A stretch of DNA of 64,000 nt from Candidatus Obscuribacterales bacterium (GCA_020634035.1 JACKCM010000002.1:1-64000); one strand, 5' to 3'. Counted from the first letter of the stretch, positions 1 to 9,340 are shown. Translations and numbers: made by a program. Notes: generated by a model from the sequence alone, not told the origin.

Positions 1-2061
1 ATGTCCGAAGATACTAACGCTTTCGAGATGGTTCAGCCGAACCAGCCCTTCAAGCCTGGTGACATGGTCTTTGTCAGGAATAAAGAAGTCGATGCGACTA
101 AGCCTGTGACAATGTCGGCTGGTATCGTCCGTGGAGATGGGCAGGTGGTAGTTCCCACCGGAGACGGTACAGAATTTAAGACCATGGGTTCTTTGCAGGA
201 CCTGGGCAAAGATTACAGTCTGGTCGGTTTGAGGGCGAAGAGTCTTCCTGTCGAACGGGTCGAAGAGCCGGCCAAAGCCGAGGATAAGCCCGAGGTCGAA
301 CTCGATGACATCGCATCGCTTCTCAAGTCTCCCATGATGGGCAAAGAGAAAGCCTTCCAGTGGATGGATAAAGATGCATCGCTTGCCGACATCGAAAAAG
401 GCATTCTCAGTAACGACAATCGCTTTACCTTAGGTGCGGTCGATGCCGCTACTCTTGATCCCAAACAGTTGAAGAATGGAGATGTGCTTGCCACCGGTAA
501 CCCCGGAGAAGGCAAAGTAGCTGTATTCGTCCAGAACTCGCAGTATCCCGATGGTACGTTCGTGACCGCCGGTGAGGGCGGCAAGGGCTTCAAGCAAGGA
601 AGCAATCTTAAAGAACTCGGACTGGAGCCCACTGAAGACGGCAAATACAGGCTCTATCGTGCCAACGATATCCAGGACGCTGAAGACGCCAAGGCTGCTG
701 AAGCCGCTAAAACCGGAGAGACAGGCAATTTTGATGAGATGTCTGCGAAGGAAGCTTATGAGCGCATAAACAAAGCCTACGAAAACTTCAAGGCCGCCAA
801 TGCCGGTCGTGATTATTCTAGTCTGGATGCCTTCAGCAGCTCTTTGAAAGAAGCCACTGGCAGAGAAGATTTGCCGGAGTTCAAGACAGTAGATGAGCTC
901 GAGCAGAAATTGCCCGAACTTGGTTACACCCACGTTACAGAGAACTTGCAGGTCGGTGATCTGGTGATCATGACTCCGAAAGTTGAAGGTCAGGGCAAGA
1001 AAGAAGTCGGCATCGCCAGCGAAGGCAACAAGATTCGCTTTGGCAAAGAGACCGTTCTAGCCAGCGAACTGGCTCAAAACTTCGATCTTAAATTCTATAG
1101 AGCCGAGCATCTTAAGGGTCGGGTCGAAGAGAAACCCGCCGGTGCCGATGCTGAGCCCGTGAAGGCTCCCACCTGGGGAGACAGAGCGGCTGCGCTTGGT
1201 CAGAACGATTATCTTGCCGCCGGTAAGCCGGCCCCCTGGGAAGGTGCTGCCTCCAGTCCTTTCGAACGTGGCTATACTGGGCCCAGGCTAGAAGGCGCTC
1301 TGTCGAGTTTCGCTATTTCGAAAGAGCTCAATGGAATCGATGCGCAGCACTTCAAAGAAGGCAGCTTCAACCCTGAAGATGTGCGTGGACAGCTCGCCAA
1401 TCAGGACAGCGGATTCGAGCGCTCGACTATCACGAGTAAGGCAGACCCCAATTCGTTGAAAGCCGGTGAAGTGATCTTCGGCAAGAATGCCAACAACGAA
1501 GACTACATGGGTGTGGTCGGCAAAGACGGCAACATCTACAGCGCCAAAGTCGGCGAAAACAACGCAGTCACCTGGGAAGGCAGACCGCTGAGCTCTTTCG
1601 ACGGCTATAGAGTTCTGGAACGCTACAGTCCCAAGGATGCAGCAGCCAAGCCTGCCGATGCGCCTATTGAAGGACCCAAAGACGAAGCCGAAGCCAAAGA
1701 CAGTGCCGAGCAGGCCATGGCTATGTTGACTGCGTTTTTCGAGCCTACCAACACCAGCGACATGCCCACCGGCGAGTCCCTGGTCGCACTCCGCAACATG
1801 GGTGTCGCTGAGATTACCGTGAGCCATCCGAACCAGCCGGACAAGAAACATGTCCTGAGAATAGGCGAAGGTGACGGCAAAGTCGGAATGAGTGCAGACG
1901 GCAAGCCTTTAATGGACTCTGGCGGCTATATGAACGGGCAGATAGCTAACTCTTTCCGATTCACCAACCTGGCAGGTATTACCTTTGAAGTGAAATTCAT
2001 CAACGGTATGCAGGCAGTGTCGGTGGTGCCGGATACCAGTAAACCGGACGAGAAGAAATAG
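1..2061 (+). CDS. Large repeat protein of unknown function (possibly 5'-truncated)
   Basis: A 686-residue reading frame opens at the first base of the window, so the true start may lie upstream. I do not recognise the family. It has no signal peptide or membrane segment in the visible part. Four similar beta-rich modules of about 60-70 residues can be aligned by eye: near residues 18-85 (GDMVFVRN start), 158-225 (NGDVLATG), 317-380 (VGDLVIMT) and 490-555 (AGEVIFGK). Each begins with a G/N-D/E-V pattern, passes a glycine turn and ends in a Leu/Tyr-rich strand with a following R or A. Acidic, Ala/Lys-rich linkers separate them. The modules look like small SH3-like or NlpC-like barrels without visible catalytic residues; that fold guess is inference. 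The C-terminal 100 residues differ from the repeats. Codon usage and composition match the neighbours. Confidence 0.75.
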   Translation: MSEDTNAFEMVQPNQPFKPGDMVFVRNKEVDATKPVTMSAGIVRGDGQVVVPTGDGTEFKTMGSLQDLGKDYSLVGLRAKSLPVERVEEPAKAEDKPEVELDDIASLLKSPMMGKEKAFQWMDKDASLADIEKGILSNDNRFTLGAVDAATLDPKQLKNGDVLATGNPGEGKVAVFVQNSQYPDGTFVTAGEGGKGFKQGSNLKELGLEPTEDGKYRLYRANDIQDAEDAKAAEAAKTGETGNFDEMSAKEAYERINKAYENFKAANAGRDYSSLDAFSSSLKEATGREDLPEFKTVDELEQKLPELGYTHVTENLQVGDLVIMTPKVEGQGKKEVGIASEGNKIRFGKETVLASELAQNFDLKFYRAEHLKGRVEEKPAGADAEPVKAPTWGDRAAALGQNDYLAAGKPAPWEGAASSPFERGYTGPRLEGALSSFAISKELNGIDAQHFKEGSFNPEDVRGQLANQDSGFERSTITSKADPNSLKAGEVIFGKNANNEDYMGVVGKDGNIYSAKVGENNAVTWEGRPLSSFDGYRVLERYSPKDAAAKPADAPIEGPKDEAEAKDSAEQAMAMLTAFFEPTNTSDMPTGESLVALRNMGVAEITVSHPNQPDKKHVLRIGEGDGKVGMSADGKPLMDSGGYMNGQIANSFRFTNLAGITFEVKFINGMQAVSVVPDTSKPDEKK

Positions 2062-2089
2062 GCTATATACAGGACTATTTGTAAGCGGA

Positions 2090-3025
2090 CTATTTGTAGG
2101 CTATGAGCGCCTTGCAGCGTAGCTGATTGATGTCCCGGGGCGTCTCGAAACGGGCGCCGGTCTCTTCTATGTCTTTCATTCGGTCGGCTCGGAAGAGCAG
2201 CACGTCATCACGTTCGTGGCAGAATGCCACCACCAGCCACATGCCGTCCTCCTGGAGGATGACCAGGGGGTCGAGGTTAATGCGATCGACGGTCTCTCTT
2301 GCCACACTGTAATAGTCTACCTGGATTGAAAGGTGCTTGAGCAGCGCCTTTTCTAGCTGTGGCAGTTTCTGTTCTACCGGATACATCGGGTAAGAGAAGG
2401 TCTCCTCTACCAGATATTTCTCTAATTGCTCGTTTATTTTGGCGTTTCTTCTCTGTCCGCCGGATCTATCTTTGGCTGCAGCCCCATCGGAAGCTGGCGG
2501 AATCAGGTCGTCTTCGCTTTCGGCAGGACCCGGAAAGCTGCTTGTCTCTCTTCTTCTGTGGCGACTGTTAGAACGGGGCAGGTCGAACTCCAGGGGATTC
2601 TCGTCTTCTTCGAAGGGGGGCCAGGGGTTCTCGTTCTGGAAGAATTCTCGGGGGCTGCCCAGAATTTCGTCTTCGAGCTCCAGTCCGTCTATCGATAGTT
2701 GTCTGACATTTTGATCCGCAAAAAAGCCCTCGTTCAGCTCGATATCAGTATCGAGAAAAGCGAGCTCCAGCTCTTCGAGCTCGGTGTCTTCCATGTCGTC
2801 GCAGCCGAGTACCGATTCGACGATGGCATCGGCCAGTTCGTCCGACATCGACTCTAGTTGCTCCGGGACGAGATCGGCAAGTTTTGCGATGATTTCTTTA
2901 ATCAGTTCGTCCTTCTGTTCGGCATGAATGGTTACTCCGGCAACCAGTCTGTCGAAGAGCCGCGCGCCGGTCAAAAGAAGGAAACATTCCTCCGGCGTCA
3001 GCTTTAGCAGCTTATCTTCATCCAT
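2090..3025 (-). CDS. WYL-domain protein without a DNA-binding domain
   Basis: 311 residues. The first 200 are strongly acidic and Ser/Pro/Arg-rich, with an N-terminal helical stretch (residues 1-70) of unknown role. The C-terminal part, about residues 215-311, matches a WYL domain: it contains LDPLVILQEDGMWLVVAFC followed by HERDDVLLFRADRMKDIEETG, the usual strand-turn-strand order with the Arg-rich ligand strand. WYL domains usually sense nucleic acids or nucleotides in transcription factors that also have a helix-turn-helix; none is visible here, so this may act through a partner. The start is an ATG with AAGGTG a few bases upstream. It sits convergent to the preceding large gene and is separated from argS by 134 bp, so it may have its own promoter. 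Confidence 0.7.
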   Translation of the reverse strand: MDEDKLLKLTPEECFLLLTGARLFDRLVAGVTIHAEQKDELIKEIIAKLADLVPEQLESMSDELADAIVESVLGCDDMEDTELEELELAFLDTDIELNEGFFADQNVRQLSIDGLELEDEILGSPREFFQNENPWPPFEEDENPLEFDLPRSNSRHRRRETSSFPGPAESEDDLIPPASDGAAAKDRSGGQRRNAKINEQLEKYLVEETFSYPMYPVEQKLPQLEKALLKHLSIQVDYYSVARETVDRINLDPLVILQEDGMWLVVAFCHERDDVLLFRADRMKDIEETGARFETPRDINQLRCKALIAYK

Positions 3026-3159
3026 AATGCACCTTGCTGAGATTCTACGGTCACTGGAAACGCGCCCTTGTTAGAACCTCGTCCGAGAATAATGGCCTAT
3101 AGTCCTAGCCTAGCATCGCCAGGCGATTTAGTGTAGGTGCTGGACGAAATTTGCCCGGA

Positions 3160-4962
3160 TTACATTCTCTCCGGAGCACTCACTCCGATGATTTTTAGCA
3201 CGTTTTGGAGGACCTGACGGGTAGCCATTATCAGCCCGAGCCTGGCCCGTGTTACCGATAAATCGCTTGTTATCACCCTTGAGACCTCATAGAACTTCTG
3301 CAAGTCGTTAGCGAGGTCATAGGCGTAACGGGCCAGTTTGCCCGGCTGCCATGCGTTTACGGCATCTTCGACTTCTTGCGGAAAGGCTTGCAGTTTGAGC
3401 ACCAGTTTTTTCTGATGGCTGAAAACCTCGGCATCATCATCGAAAGCGGCTTCATAAACCGAGGCGTCCTCTTTGTACAGTTTCTTGAACTGTTCCAGTT
3501 GCTCTTCGGTAAGTGGGGCCGGCTCTTCTTTTCCACTTTCAGTATCTTTGTAGCTCTCCAGCGCTTTTCTCAAAATAGAGCAGCATCTGGCATGGGCGTA
3601 CTGAATGTAGAACGCCGGGTTCTCTTTACTGGACTGTTTGGCGAGTTCCAGGTCGAAGTTTATAGGGTTATTCTGATTGGATTCGGCGAGATAATAACGA
3701 ACCGCATCGACTCCGACTTCGTCCATCACCTCTTCGAGGGTGACGACAGTGCCGCGACGTTTGGACATCCGCACGATTTCACCGTCTCTATTGAGGTTGA
3801 CTATCTGAGTGAGCACCACCTGAAGTTTCTCCGGATCTTCTCCAAGAGCTTCTATCGTCGCTTTCAGACCGGGAACCTGACCATGGTGATCGGCGCCCCA
3901 GATGTTGATCATCAGGTCGTAGCCGCGCTGGAATTTATCCAGGTGATAGGCGGCGTCACCGGCTAGATAAGTATAGCGACCGGTGGATTTCTTCAGGACT
4001 CGGTCACGGATGTCGCCCAGGGCTTCGGCTTTGAGAAAGACAGCACCGTCTTTTTCGTAGATGTTGTCCGAGGCGGCCAGTTTCTCCATGGCCTCTTCTA
4101 CCTTTTTCTTCTCGTGAAGAGTTAGCTCCGAAAACCAGATGTCGAAGGTGACTCCCAGCCTGGCAAGCAGATCTTCGTGATAGCTTCGAATCGCTTCTTT
4201 AATGAGGTCGCCGACTTTTGCCCTGCCTTCTTGAGGATCGAGAGCAAGAAATTTATCGCCATGTTCTTTGATCAGAGCATCTAGATAAGAATCGAGAGAA
4301 TCCTCGGGATAGCCTTCTTCCGGATAGGGAGTCTCTTTACCAAGTTTCTTCTGATATAGAGCCCAGGAGCAATCGGCCAGTTTGGCTATCTGCTCGCCGG
4401 CGTCATTGATAAGGAATTCTTCCACCACATCATGACCGGCAAATTTAAAGAGATTGGCCAGGCAACTTCCTAAAACCGCTCCACGACCGTGGCCGATATG
4501 CAGGTCACCGGTGGGGTTCGCCGAGACATATTCGATGTTTATCTTTTTCTTTTCGAGTTTTTCAGGCTTGCCGAAGTCGTCACCTTTAGCGTTCACTTCT
4601 TTGAGCGAGTCGCAGAGCCAGCTTTTGCCGAGTCTGAAGTTTATAAAACCAGGATTGGCGACTTCCTGACTGAAGGGCAGTGCACCACCGTTCTGGCAAC
4701 TGCTCTTGCTTTTGCCTTCTGTTACTTCTTTTTCGATGTATTGAGAGAGCACTTCGGCAATCTTTATCGGTGGTGCTTTCAGATGTCTGGCCAGTTTCAG
4801 GGCGACACCACAGGCGAGGTCACCGTGTTCTTCCAGTTTGGGTGTTTCGATTACTATCGGCTCGGGACATTCCGGAAAGTCTTTAGATGAACCGACCGCT
4901 CCTTCTGCCGCGGCTTTCTTATATGCAGAGCCTACCAGCTCTTCCAACTTTGTTTTGATCAT
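3160..4962 (-). CDS. argS: Arginyl-tRNA synthetase
   Basis: 600 residues, slightly longer than the common 550-580. It charges tRNA-Arg with arginine in the cytoplasm. An N-terminal Add1-like domain (about 1-110) is followed by the class I Rossmann core with the HIGH signature in SANPTGDLHIGHGRGAVLGS, a KMSKS-like VRMSKRRGT motif near residue 395, and an anticodon-binding DALR domain ending in GLIMATRQVLQNVLKIIGV. The ATG start is preceded by an AAGGA site. A roughly 20-residue Glu/Lys-rich insertion near residue 85 (KSKSSCQNGG) is unusual. It is followed downstream by the WYL gene and preceded on the same strand by a DJ-1 family gene 35 bp away, so co-transcription is possible. Confidence 0.97.
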   Translation of the reverse strand: MIKTKLEELVGSAYKKAAAEGAVGSSKDFPECPEPIVIETPKLEEHGDLACGVALKLARHLKAPPIKIAEVLSQYIEKEVTEGKSKSSCQNGGALPFSQEVANPGFINFRLGKSWLCDSLKEVNAKGDDFGKPEKLEKKKINIEYVSANPTGDLHIGHGRGAVLGSCLANLFKFAGHDVVEEFLINDAGEQIAKLADCSWALYQKKLGKETPYPEEGYPEDSLDSYLDALIKEHGDKFLALDPQEGRAKVGDLIKEAIRSYHEDLLARLGVTFDIWFSELTLHEKKKVEEAMEKLAASDNIYEKDGAVFLKAEALGDIRDRVLKKSTGRYTYLAGDAAYHLDKFQRGYDLMINIWGADHHGQVPGLKATIEALGEDPEKLQVVLTQIVNLNRDGEIVRMSKRRGTVVTLEEVMDEVGVDAVRYYLAESNQNNPINFDLELAKQSSKENPAFYIQYAHARCCSILRKALESYKDTESGKEEPAPLTEEQLEQFKKLYKEDASVYEAAFDDDAEVFSHQKKLVLKLQAFPQEVEDAVNAWQPGKLARYAYDLANDLQKFYEVSRVITSDLSVTRARLGLIMATRQVLQNVLKIIGVSAPERM

Positions 4963-4997
4963 GCTTCCTTACTCGTTAACCAGTTGATTCATCTAAA

Positions 4998-5546
4998 CTA
5001 AACCAGAATTTTAGACAGCTCTTCGGCGATTTCCAGGGCGAAATCCGAGGCTGCTTCCGGTCCGTTGGCGGTGATTATTTTGCCGTCTTTGATCACCGGG
5101 ACAGATTCGAAAAATGCACCACCTTCTTTTAAGGCGGCGACCGATTCGGGGGTTTCGTAGACGGTTGCTTTCTTACCTTTCAGTACTCCGGCTTTTGCAA
5201 GAACCGCTCCTGATAAGCAGATGGCAGCCAGGATTTTGTTTTTGTCCTGCATATTCTGGAGCAGGTTGTGGAGATCCCGGTCGTTCCAGAGATATTCAGG
5301 AGAGCCCATGCCGCCCACTACTATCACCGCATCGAGCTTGGCTGCATCCAGGTCTTTGATAAGAACTTGCGGGTCGGCATACTTGCCGAGCATGCCGTTG
5401 GAGCGCTCCAGACGGGACGCGGCTATCAGCGTTTCGGCGCCTCGGTCTTCGAGGGTGGTTCTGGGGACGAAAAGCTCTTCATCCCTGAATTGATCACAGG
5501 CTATGACCAGGGCTACTTTTTTGCCATGCAAAGGGGCTTGAGACAT
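4998..5546 (-). CDS. DJ-1/PfpI family protein (glutamine amidotransferase-like)
   Basis: 182 residues, the usual length for a single DJ-1/PfpI domain. It shows the Rossmann-like start GKKVALVIACDQFRDEE, a conserved Glu, and the nucleophile elbow ILAAICLSGAVLAKAGVLKG, where the cysteine lies in AICLSG. The family includes proteases, deglycases, chaperones and hydratases, so the reaction cannot be read from sequence alone. A strong Shine-Dalgarno (GGAGGAAGC) lies about 10 bases before the ATG. Located just upstream of argS on the same strand. Most DJ-1 relatives are cytoplasmic and linked to oxidative or carbonyl stress, which is family knowledge and not shown here. Confidence 0.88.
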   Translation of the reverse strand: MSQAPLHGKKVALVIACDQFRDEELFVPRTTLEDRGAETLIAASRLERSNGMLGKYADPQVLIKDLDAAKLDAVIVVGGMGSPEYLWNDRDLHNLLQNMQDKNKILAAICLSGAVLAKAGVLKGKKATVYETPESVAALKEGGAFFESVPVIKDGKIITANGPEAASDFALEIAEELSKILV

Positions 5547-5738
5547 TGATCCGCTTCCTCCGGCATTTCACTGCTCTATAAATAGAATACGGATCATATT
5601 ACATATTCAGCCTGGATGAGCCCTGGACCCGGCTGATTCTTACATAACGGAAATAAATCACAGGACTGGATGGGCGAGCGATATCCGACATCTGCGGTAC
5701 TGCATGCGGTACTACTTATGCAGTGTCGCAAAGATGTC

Positions 5739-6272
5739 TTATTTATTGTCCTGATTGAATATACCGTTTATGTTCTGCCAGATCTTCTGCCAGCGCACCG
5801 GTTGTTGATTGGGGCTGATGCCATTGCTCTGTCTGCGGCGTTTGCCGATTTCGTCCTTGATCATCTGTTGCAGTTGATCGCGCTGAGCGCTGGAGAGCAA
5901 CTCTTTTTTCTTGATCAGGATTTTTGTCGCTTCACTGTTCAACTCGCTTTTGAGAGAGTCGATTTTTTTCTGAAGCATAAATGTTTCGGTCGAATCCGCC
6001 TGGGGGTCAGCTATCAGCTTTTTGACCTCTTGCTGTTTGTCCTGGATCTCAGGCTGCAGCTTCTGGTATTTCTCGAACCACTCTTGATCTAACTGCTGGA
6101 TCTTGACGCTCTGGTCTTTAGAGAGGTTGAGCTTGGAATAGTCGATGTTGCAATGACCACACGGAGGCTCCGGCTGGTCCTCGGCATAGGCCGGTGCGCT
6201 TGTGAGGGCGGCGACCGATATGATCGAGACCACGGCTAGCGATATGCTCAGATTTAGTCTTTTACTGCTCAT
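5739..6272 (-). CDS. Spy/CpxP-like periplasmic protein
   Basis: 177 residues from the ATG at 6272. A longer version would need a TTG at 6308 inside the upstream gene, and the ATG directly precedes an ideal signal peptide. Residues 1-31 form a Sec signal (MSSKRLNLSISLAVVSIISV, cleavage near AYA-ED). The mature part is helical, Gln/Lys/Glu-rich, with LNLSKDQSVKIQQLDQEWFE and a second related motif LLSSAQRDQLQQMIKDEIGK. These resemble the LTxxQ motifs of the Spy/CpxP/heavy-metal-resistance family of periplasmic chaperones. A CGHC pair sits just after the cleavage site. Its start overlaps the anti-sigma gene stop by 11 bp, so translation is probably coupled. Its place at the end of a sigma/anti-sigma operon suggests an envelope-stress effector or sensor. 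Confidence 0.8.
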   Translation of the reverse strand: MSSKRLNLSISLAVVSIISVAALTSAPAYAEDQPEPPCGHCNIDYSKLNLSKDQSVKIQQLDQEWFEKYQKLQPEIQDKQQEVKKLIADPQADSTETFMLQKKIDSLKSELNSEATKILIKKKELLSSAQRDQLQQMIKDEIGKRRRQSNGISPNQQPVRWQKIWQNINGIFNQDNK

Positions 6273-7167
6273 AGATGACTGCCTCGGCTGCGTCGGACGT
6301 CTGCTCAAACGATGATTCTATCAAGTAGGCTTCCGGGGATACAGGAGAGAACTGCTGCTCGTCCGGTGAAGCCAGCCATACGGCTACTGTCCCCAGGAGT
6401 CCGATAACCGCTGCTGCGGCCACGGCCACCACTTTGAAACGGGGGTGAGAGGTGAAAGCAATAGGATTTTTTGCAGCCTTCACCGGCTTTTTCTGTTTGA
6501 AAGGAACTACCTGAAGTTTTCGCTTGACTTCGGGCCACAGGTCGAGATCTTCTGGAATCTCCGGGCGATAATGCTCTTCGAGCAGTACGCTGACGCTCGA
6601 CATCATCTCGAAATGACCGCGACAGTCCAGACAATCGACAAGATGGGTCGTTATGGCCCTGTGTCTGTGGGTGACTACCTCCTGGTCTAAATAAGGCGAG
6701 AGTTCGCCGCGAATGATTTCGCAATCTGCGGTCAGGCGCTCGTTTACTTTGTCCCAGATGTCATAGTCGACATCTTCCGGAAGCTCCATAGAGCTTGAAA
6801 GAAGCTGGTTCGTTTTGAGAAGGAGGTTGTATTTTTCTTTTGCTTCCTCATTCTCTTCGAGATATTTCTTGATGCCGTCCTGGGCTGCAGGGGGCAGCTC
6901 TCCGTCCATATAGGCAGAGAGATCTTCTTCGATAAGCTCTTCTACCGAGGGCAGACGGTCTTTGATACCCTCCCAGAGGTCGGGCACTTCTACTTCGTCT
7001 ACCGAACTTTTAATCAGGCTGCCCAGAGTCTTGAAATTCTCGAATTCCTGGGCTGTCTCTTTGTTTTCGGTCAGCAGCTCTTCCACGTCGGATTTTTCGT
7101 CACCTGACAATTCCTTGTCGAGTAATGCCGAAAGATCTTCGTATAGCTTGTCTTTGGGTACGTCCAT
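6262..7167 (-). CDS. Membrane anti-sigma factor with three zf-HC2-like modules
   Basis: 301 residues. Three successive modules of similar pattern can be aligned: LSALLDKELSG (residue 12), LSAYMDGELPP (residue 100) and LSPYLDQEVVT (residue 155). Only the third has the zinc-binding HxxxCxxC of ZAS anti-sigma factors (HLVDCLDC near residue 172). The first two keep the helix pattern but have lost Cys and His. A single membrane segment follows at about residues 247-267 (VVAVAAAAVIGLLGTVAVWLA) and a short tail lies outside. The expected role is to hold the ECF sigma factor encoded 2 bp upstream at the membrane and release it on envelope stress. The triple-module arrangement is unusual; most such proteins carry one. 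Confidence 0.85.
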   Translation of the reverse strand: MDVPKDKLYEDLSALLDKELSGDEKSDVEELLTENKETAQEFENFKTLGSLIKSSVDEVEVPDLWEGIKDRLPSVEELIEEDLSAYMDGELPPAAQDGIKKYLEENEEAKEKYNLLLKTNQLLSSSMELPEDVDYDIWDKVNERLTADCEIIRGELSPYLDQEVVTHRHRAITTHLVDCLDCRGHFEMMSSVSVLLEEHYRPEIPEDLDLWPEVKRKLQVVPFKQKKPVKAAKNPIAFTSHPRFKVVAVAAAAVIGLLGTVAVWLASPDEQQFSPVSPEAYLIESSFEQTSDAAEAVIYEQ

Positions 7168-7169
7168 CT

Positions 7170-7796
7170 CTAGCTGGAGACCTCACTGGTTGATTCCTGG
7201 CTCTCTAGATAGGGCTTGAGCATTTCCTGTAATTTGGTTCTGGCCCGAGCGATTCTCGATTTGACCGTTCCCATTTCCGTTTTGGTTATTACAGCAATTT
7301 CCTCGTAGCTCAATCCTTCCACTTCCCTCAAGACGATGGCGGTTCGAAACTGTTCCGGTAATTTCATCATTGATTCACGAATTATCTGAGAAAGTTCTTT
7401 ATTTAATGCTTTTTCTTCTGGAACGAGCGATTCATCCGGTATATCCCGGGTGGTCGATTCGCCGCTCTCTTCATCTGTGTAGGGCTCGTCCATGGATACT
7501 GTGGGCAGTTTCCGGGGACGTTTGCGGAGCTCGTCATAAAAAATGTTTGTGACAATCTGGGTGAGCCAGGATCTGAATGCGTTCGGATTTCTCAAATTGG
7601 TAATCGAGCGCCATACCCTTATAAAGACTTCCTGAGCCAGGTCGCTGGTGTCGGTCCAGTCCGGCGCCAGTTGATAAAGCAAGACATATACGGTCTTTTG
7701 GTGCCGCTTTACAAGCTCTTCGAAGGCCGCTGGTTCGCGGCGCTGGCAGGCCATTACCAGATCTCGGTCACTTTTTTGAGAATATGATGTTGCCAT
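7170..7796 (-). CDS. ECF (sigma-70 group 4) RNA polymerase sigma factor
   Basis: 208 residues, normal for this family. Region 2 spans about residues 15-85 and contains the conserved DLAQEVFIRVWRSI motif that melts the -10 element. A linker rich in acidic residues follows. Region 4 spans about 130-195 with FRTAIVLREVEGLSYEEIA and the helix-turn-helix ending in MGTVKSRIARARTKLQEML. It directs RNA polymerase to stress promoters. It is the first gene of an operon with its membrane anti-sigma factor (2-bp gap) and a Spy-like periplasmic protein. An AAAGG site precedes the ATG. A candidate ECF-type promoter lies about 50-75 bp upstream, consistent with autoregulation. Confidence 0.93.
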   Translation of the reverse strand: MATSYSQKSDRDLVMACQRREPAAFEELVKRHQKTVYVLLYQLAPDWTDTSDLAQEVFIRVWRSITNLRNPNAFRSWLTQIVTNIFYDELRKRPRKLPTVSMDEPYTDEESGESTTRDIPDESLVPEEKALNKELSQIIRESMMKLPEQFRTAIVLREVEGLSYEEIAVITKTEMGTVKSRIARARTKLQEMLKPYLESQESTSEVSS

Positions 7797-7847
7797 GTAG
7801 TAGCCTTTAGTCTAGGTTCGGGTTTATGTTATCACCTGATAGGGACG

Positions 7848-7873
7848 GACAGAGGAATAAGCTCAGATGTTCC
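7848..7873 (-). promoter_or_regulatory. Candidate ECF-type promoter of the sigma operon
   Basis: On the minus strand GGAAC (7873-7869) is followed 18 bases later by GTC (7850-7848). This resembles GGAAC/GTC elements used by many ECF sigma factors. It would give a leader of roughly 45 bases before the sigma factor ATG at 7796. The match is short and unsupported by mapped transcripts. Confidence 0.4.
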
Positions 7874-8040
7874 AACCGCGTCTTCTCTGATTCTCTAAAT
7901 TATCGCAAAGCCTTTACCGCTTTGTTAGCTCTAAATCCGCCTGTTTCCTTGTAATCGTTTAATTCAAGGATGGCAAAAAATGGTAGCATATCGGACTGCA
8001 TCTAAATAAGATGAGCCTTTCATATATAGGAGTACGGAAG

Positions 8041-9297
8041 TTGTCCAGCAGCTATCTTTTTACATCGGAGTCCGTTACCGAGGGGCATCCTGACAAAGTT
8101 TGCGATCAGATCTCTGATTCTATCCTCGACGCCATACTCACCCAGGACCCCCAGGCGAGAGTCGCCTGTGAGACAGCTGTTTCGACCGGACTGGTGGCTC
8201 TTATAGGCGAGATCACCACCACTGCGGTGGTCGATTACCAGGAGATAGCCCGTAAAGTTATCGAAGAGATAGGTTATGTCGGTGAAGCCGGCGGCGGCTT
8301 CGACGCTCATTCCTGCGCCATTCTCTCCGGTCTTCATTCCCAGTCTCCCGACATTGCCGGAGGCGTTTTCACCTCTGTCGGCCATAAAAAGGACGAGAGC
8401 GATGAGAAAGACAAGATAGGCGCCGGCGACCAGGGCATGATGTTCGGTTTTGCCTGCAACGAGACCGAAGAGTTAATGCCTATGCCTATTTCCGCTGCCC
8501 ATAAACTGGCGCTTCGTTTGACCGAAGTACGCAAGAACGGCACCCTCTCTTATCTGAGACCTGATGGTAAAACCCAGGTCACCATCGAATATGACGAAAA
8601 CGACAAGCCTGTAAGAGTTGACTCGGTTTTGATCTCAACCCAGCATGATCCTGAAATCGACGGAATTACAGAAAGCAAGGCGCTTCAAGAGCGTATCGCC
8701 ACCGATTTGAAGGCTTATGTCATCAATCCTGTTTTCAAGGATTTGCCTGTGAAGCCGGATGCGAAGACAACCTATTTGATCAATCCATCAGGTCGATTTG
8801 TGGTCGGTGGTCCCCACGGGGATGCCGGTCTCACCGGAAGAAAGATTATTGTCGATACCTATGGCGGCTATTCCCGGCATGGTGGCGGTGCTTTCTCCGG
8901 TAAAGATCCGACAAAAGTAGATCGCTCTGCTGCCTATGCGGCTCGCTATGTGGCTAAAAACGTAGTCGGTGCCGGGCTTGCCGATAAATGCGAAGTTCAG
9001 ATCGCTTATGCTATCGGTGTCCCTCAGCCGGTCTCCATTCATGTAACCAGCTTCGGCACAGGTCGGATTTCAGACGATGAGATCACCAGCCTGGTCAAAG
9101 CCAAGTTCGACCTCAGACCCGGTGCCATTATTCAGGCATTCGGTTTGAGAGAGTTGCCAAGCAAGAACAAAGGCACTTTCTACAGCAAAGTGGCTGCCTA
9201 CGGACATTTCGGCAGACCGGATCTGGATCTTCCCTGGGAGAGACTGGACAAGGTCGAAGAGCTAAAAAAGTCTCTGGCTAAGGCGACCAGTGCCTGA
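8041..9297 (+). CDS. metK: S-adenosylmethionine synthetase
   Basis: 418 residues from a TTG at 8041. This start is preferred over the ATG at 8011 because a clear TAGGAG site lies 8 bases upstream of the TTG and nothing similar precedes the ATG. The enzyme makes S-adenosylmethionine from methionine and ATP. Seen: the N-terminal FTSESVTEGHPDKVCDQISD, the ATP-binding GAGDQGMMFGFACNET hexapeptide region, and the glycine-rich loop GGAFSGKDPTKVDRSAAY. Family length is 380-420. It is divergent from the sigma operon. The 244-bp shared upstream region has no SAM riboswitch that I can recognise. Confidence 0.98.
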   Translation: MSSSYLFTSESVTEGHPDKVCDQISDSILDAILTQDPQARVACETAVSTGLVALIGEITTTAVVDYQEIARKVIEEIGYVGEAGGGFDAHSCAILSGLHSQSPDIAGGVFTSVGHKKDESDEKDKIGAGDQGMMFGFACNETEELMPMPISAAHKLALRLTEVRKNGTLSYLRPDGKTQVTIEYDENDKPVRVDSVLISTQHDPEIDGITESKALQERIATDLKAYVINPVFKDLPVKPDAKTTYLINPSGRFVVGGPHGDAGLTGRKIIVDTYGGYSRHGGGAFSGKDPTKVDRSAAYAARYVAKNVVGAGLADKCEVQIAYAIGVPQPVSIHVTSFGTGRISDDEITSLVKAKFDLRPGAIIQAFGLRELPSKNKGTFYSKVAAYGHFGRPDLDLPWERLDKVEELKKSLAKATSA

Positions 9298-9340
9298 GAG
9301 CCGCAGAAAAAAATCACGATTAACTTACTGTGACAGGGGT

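Noticed and set aside
7797..8040. SAM riboswitch upstream of metK
   Set aside because: No recognisable core helices or conserved bases of any SAM riboswitch class.
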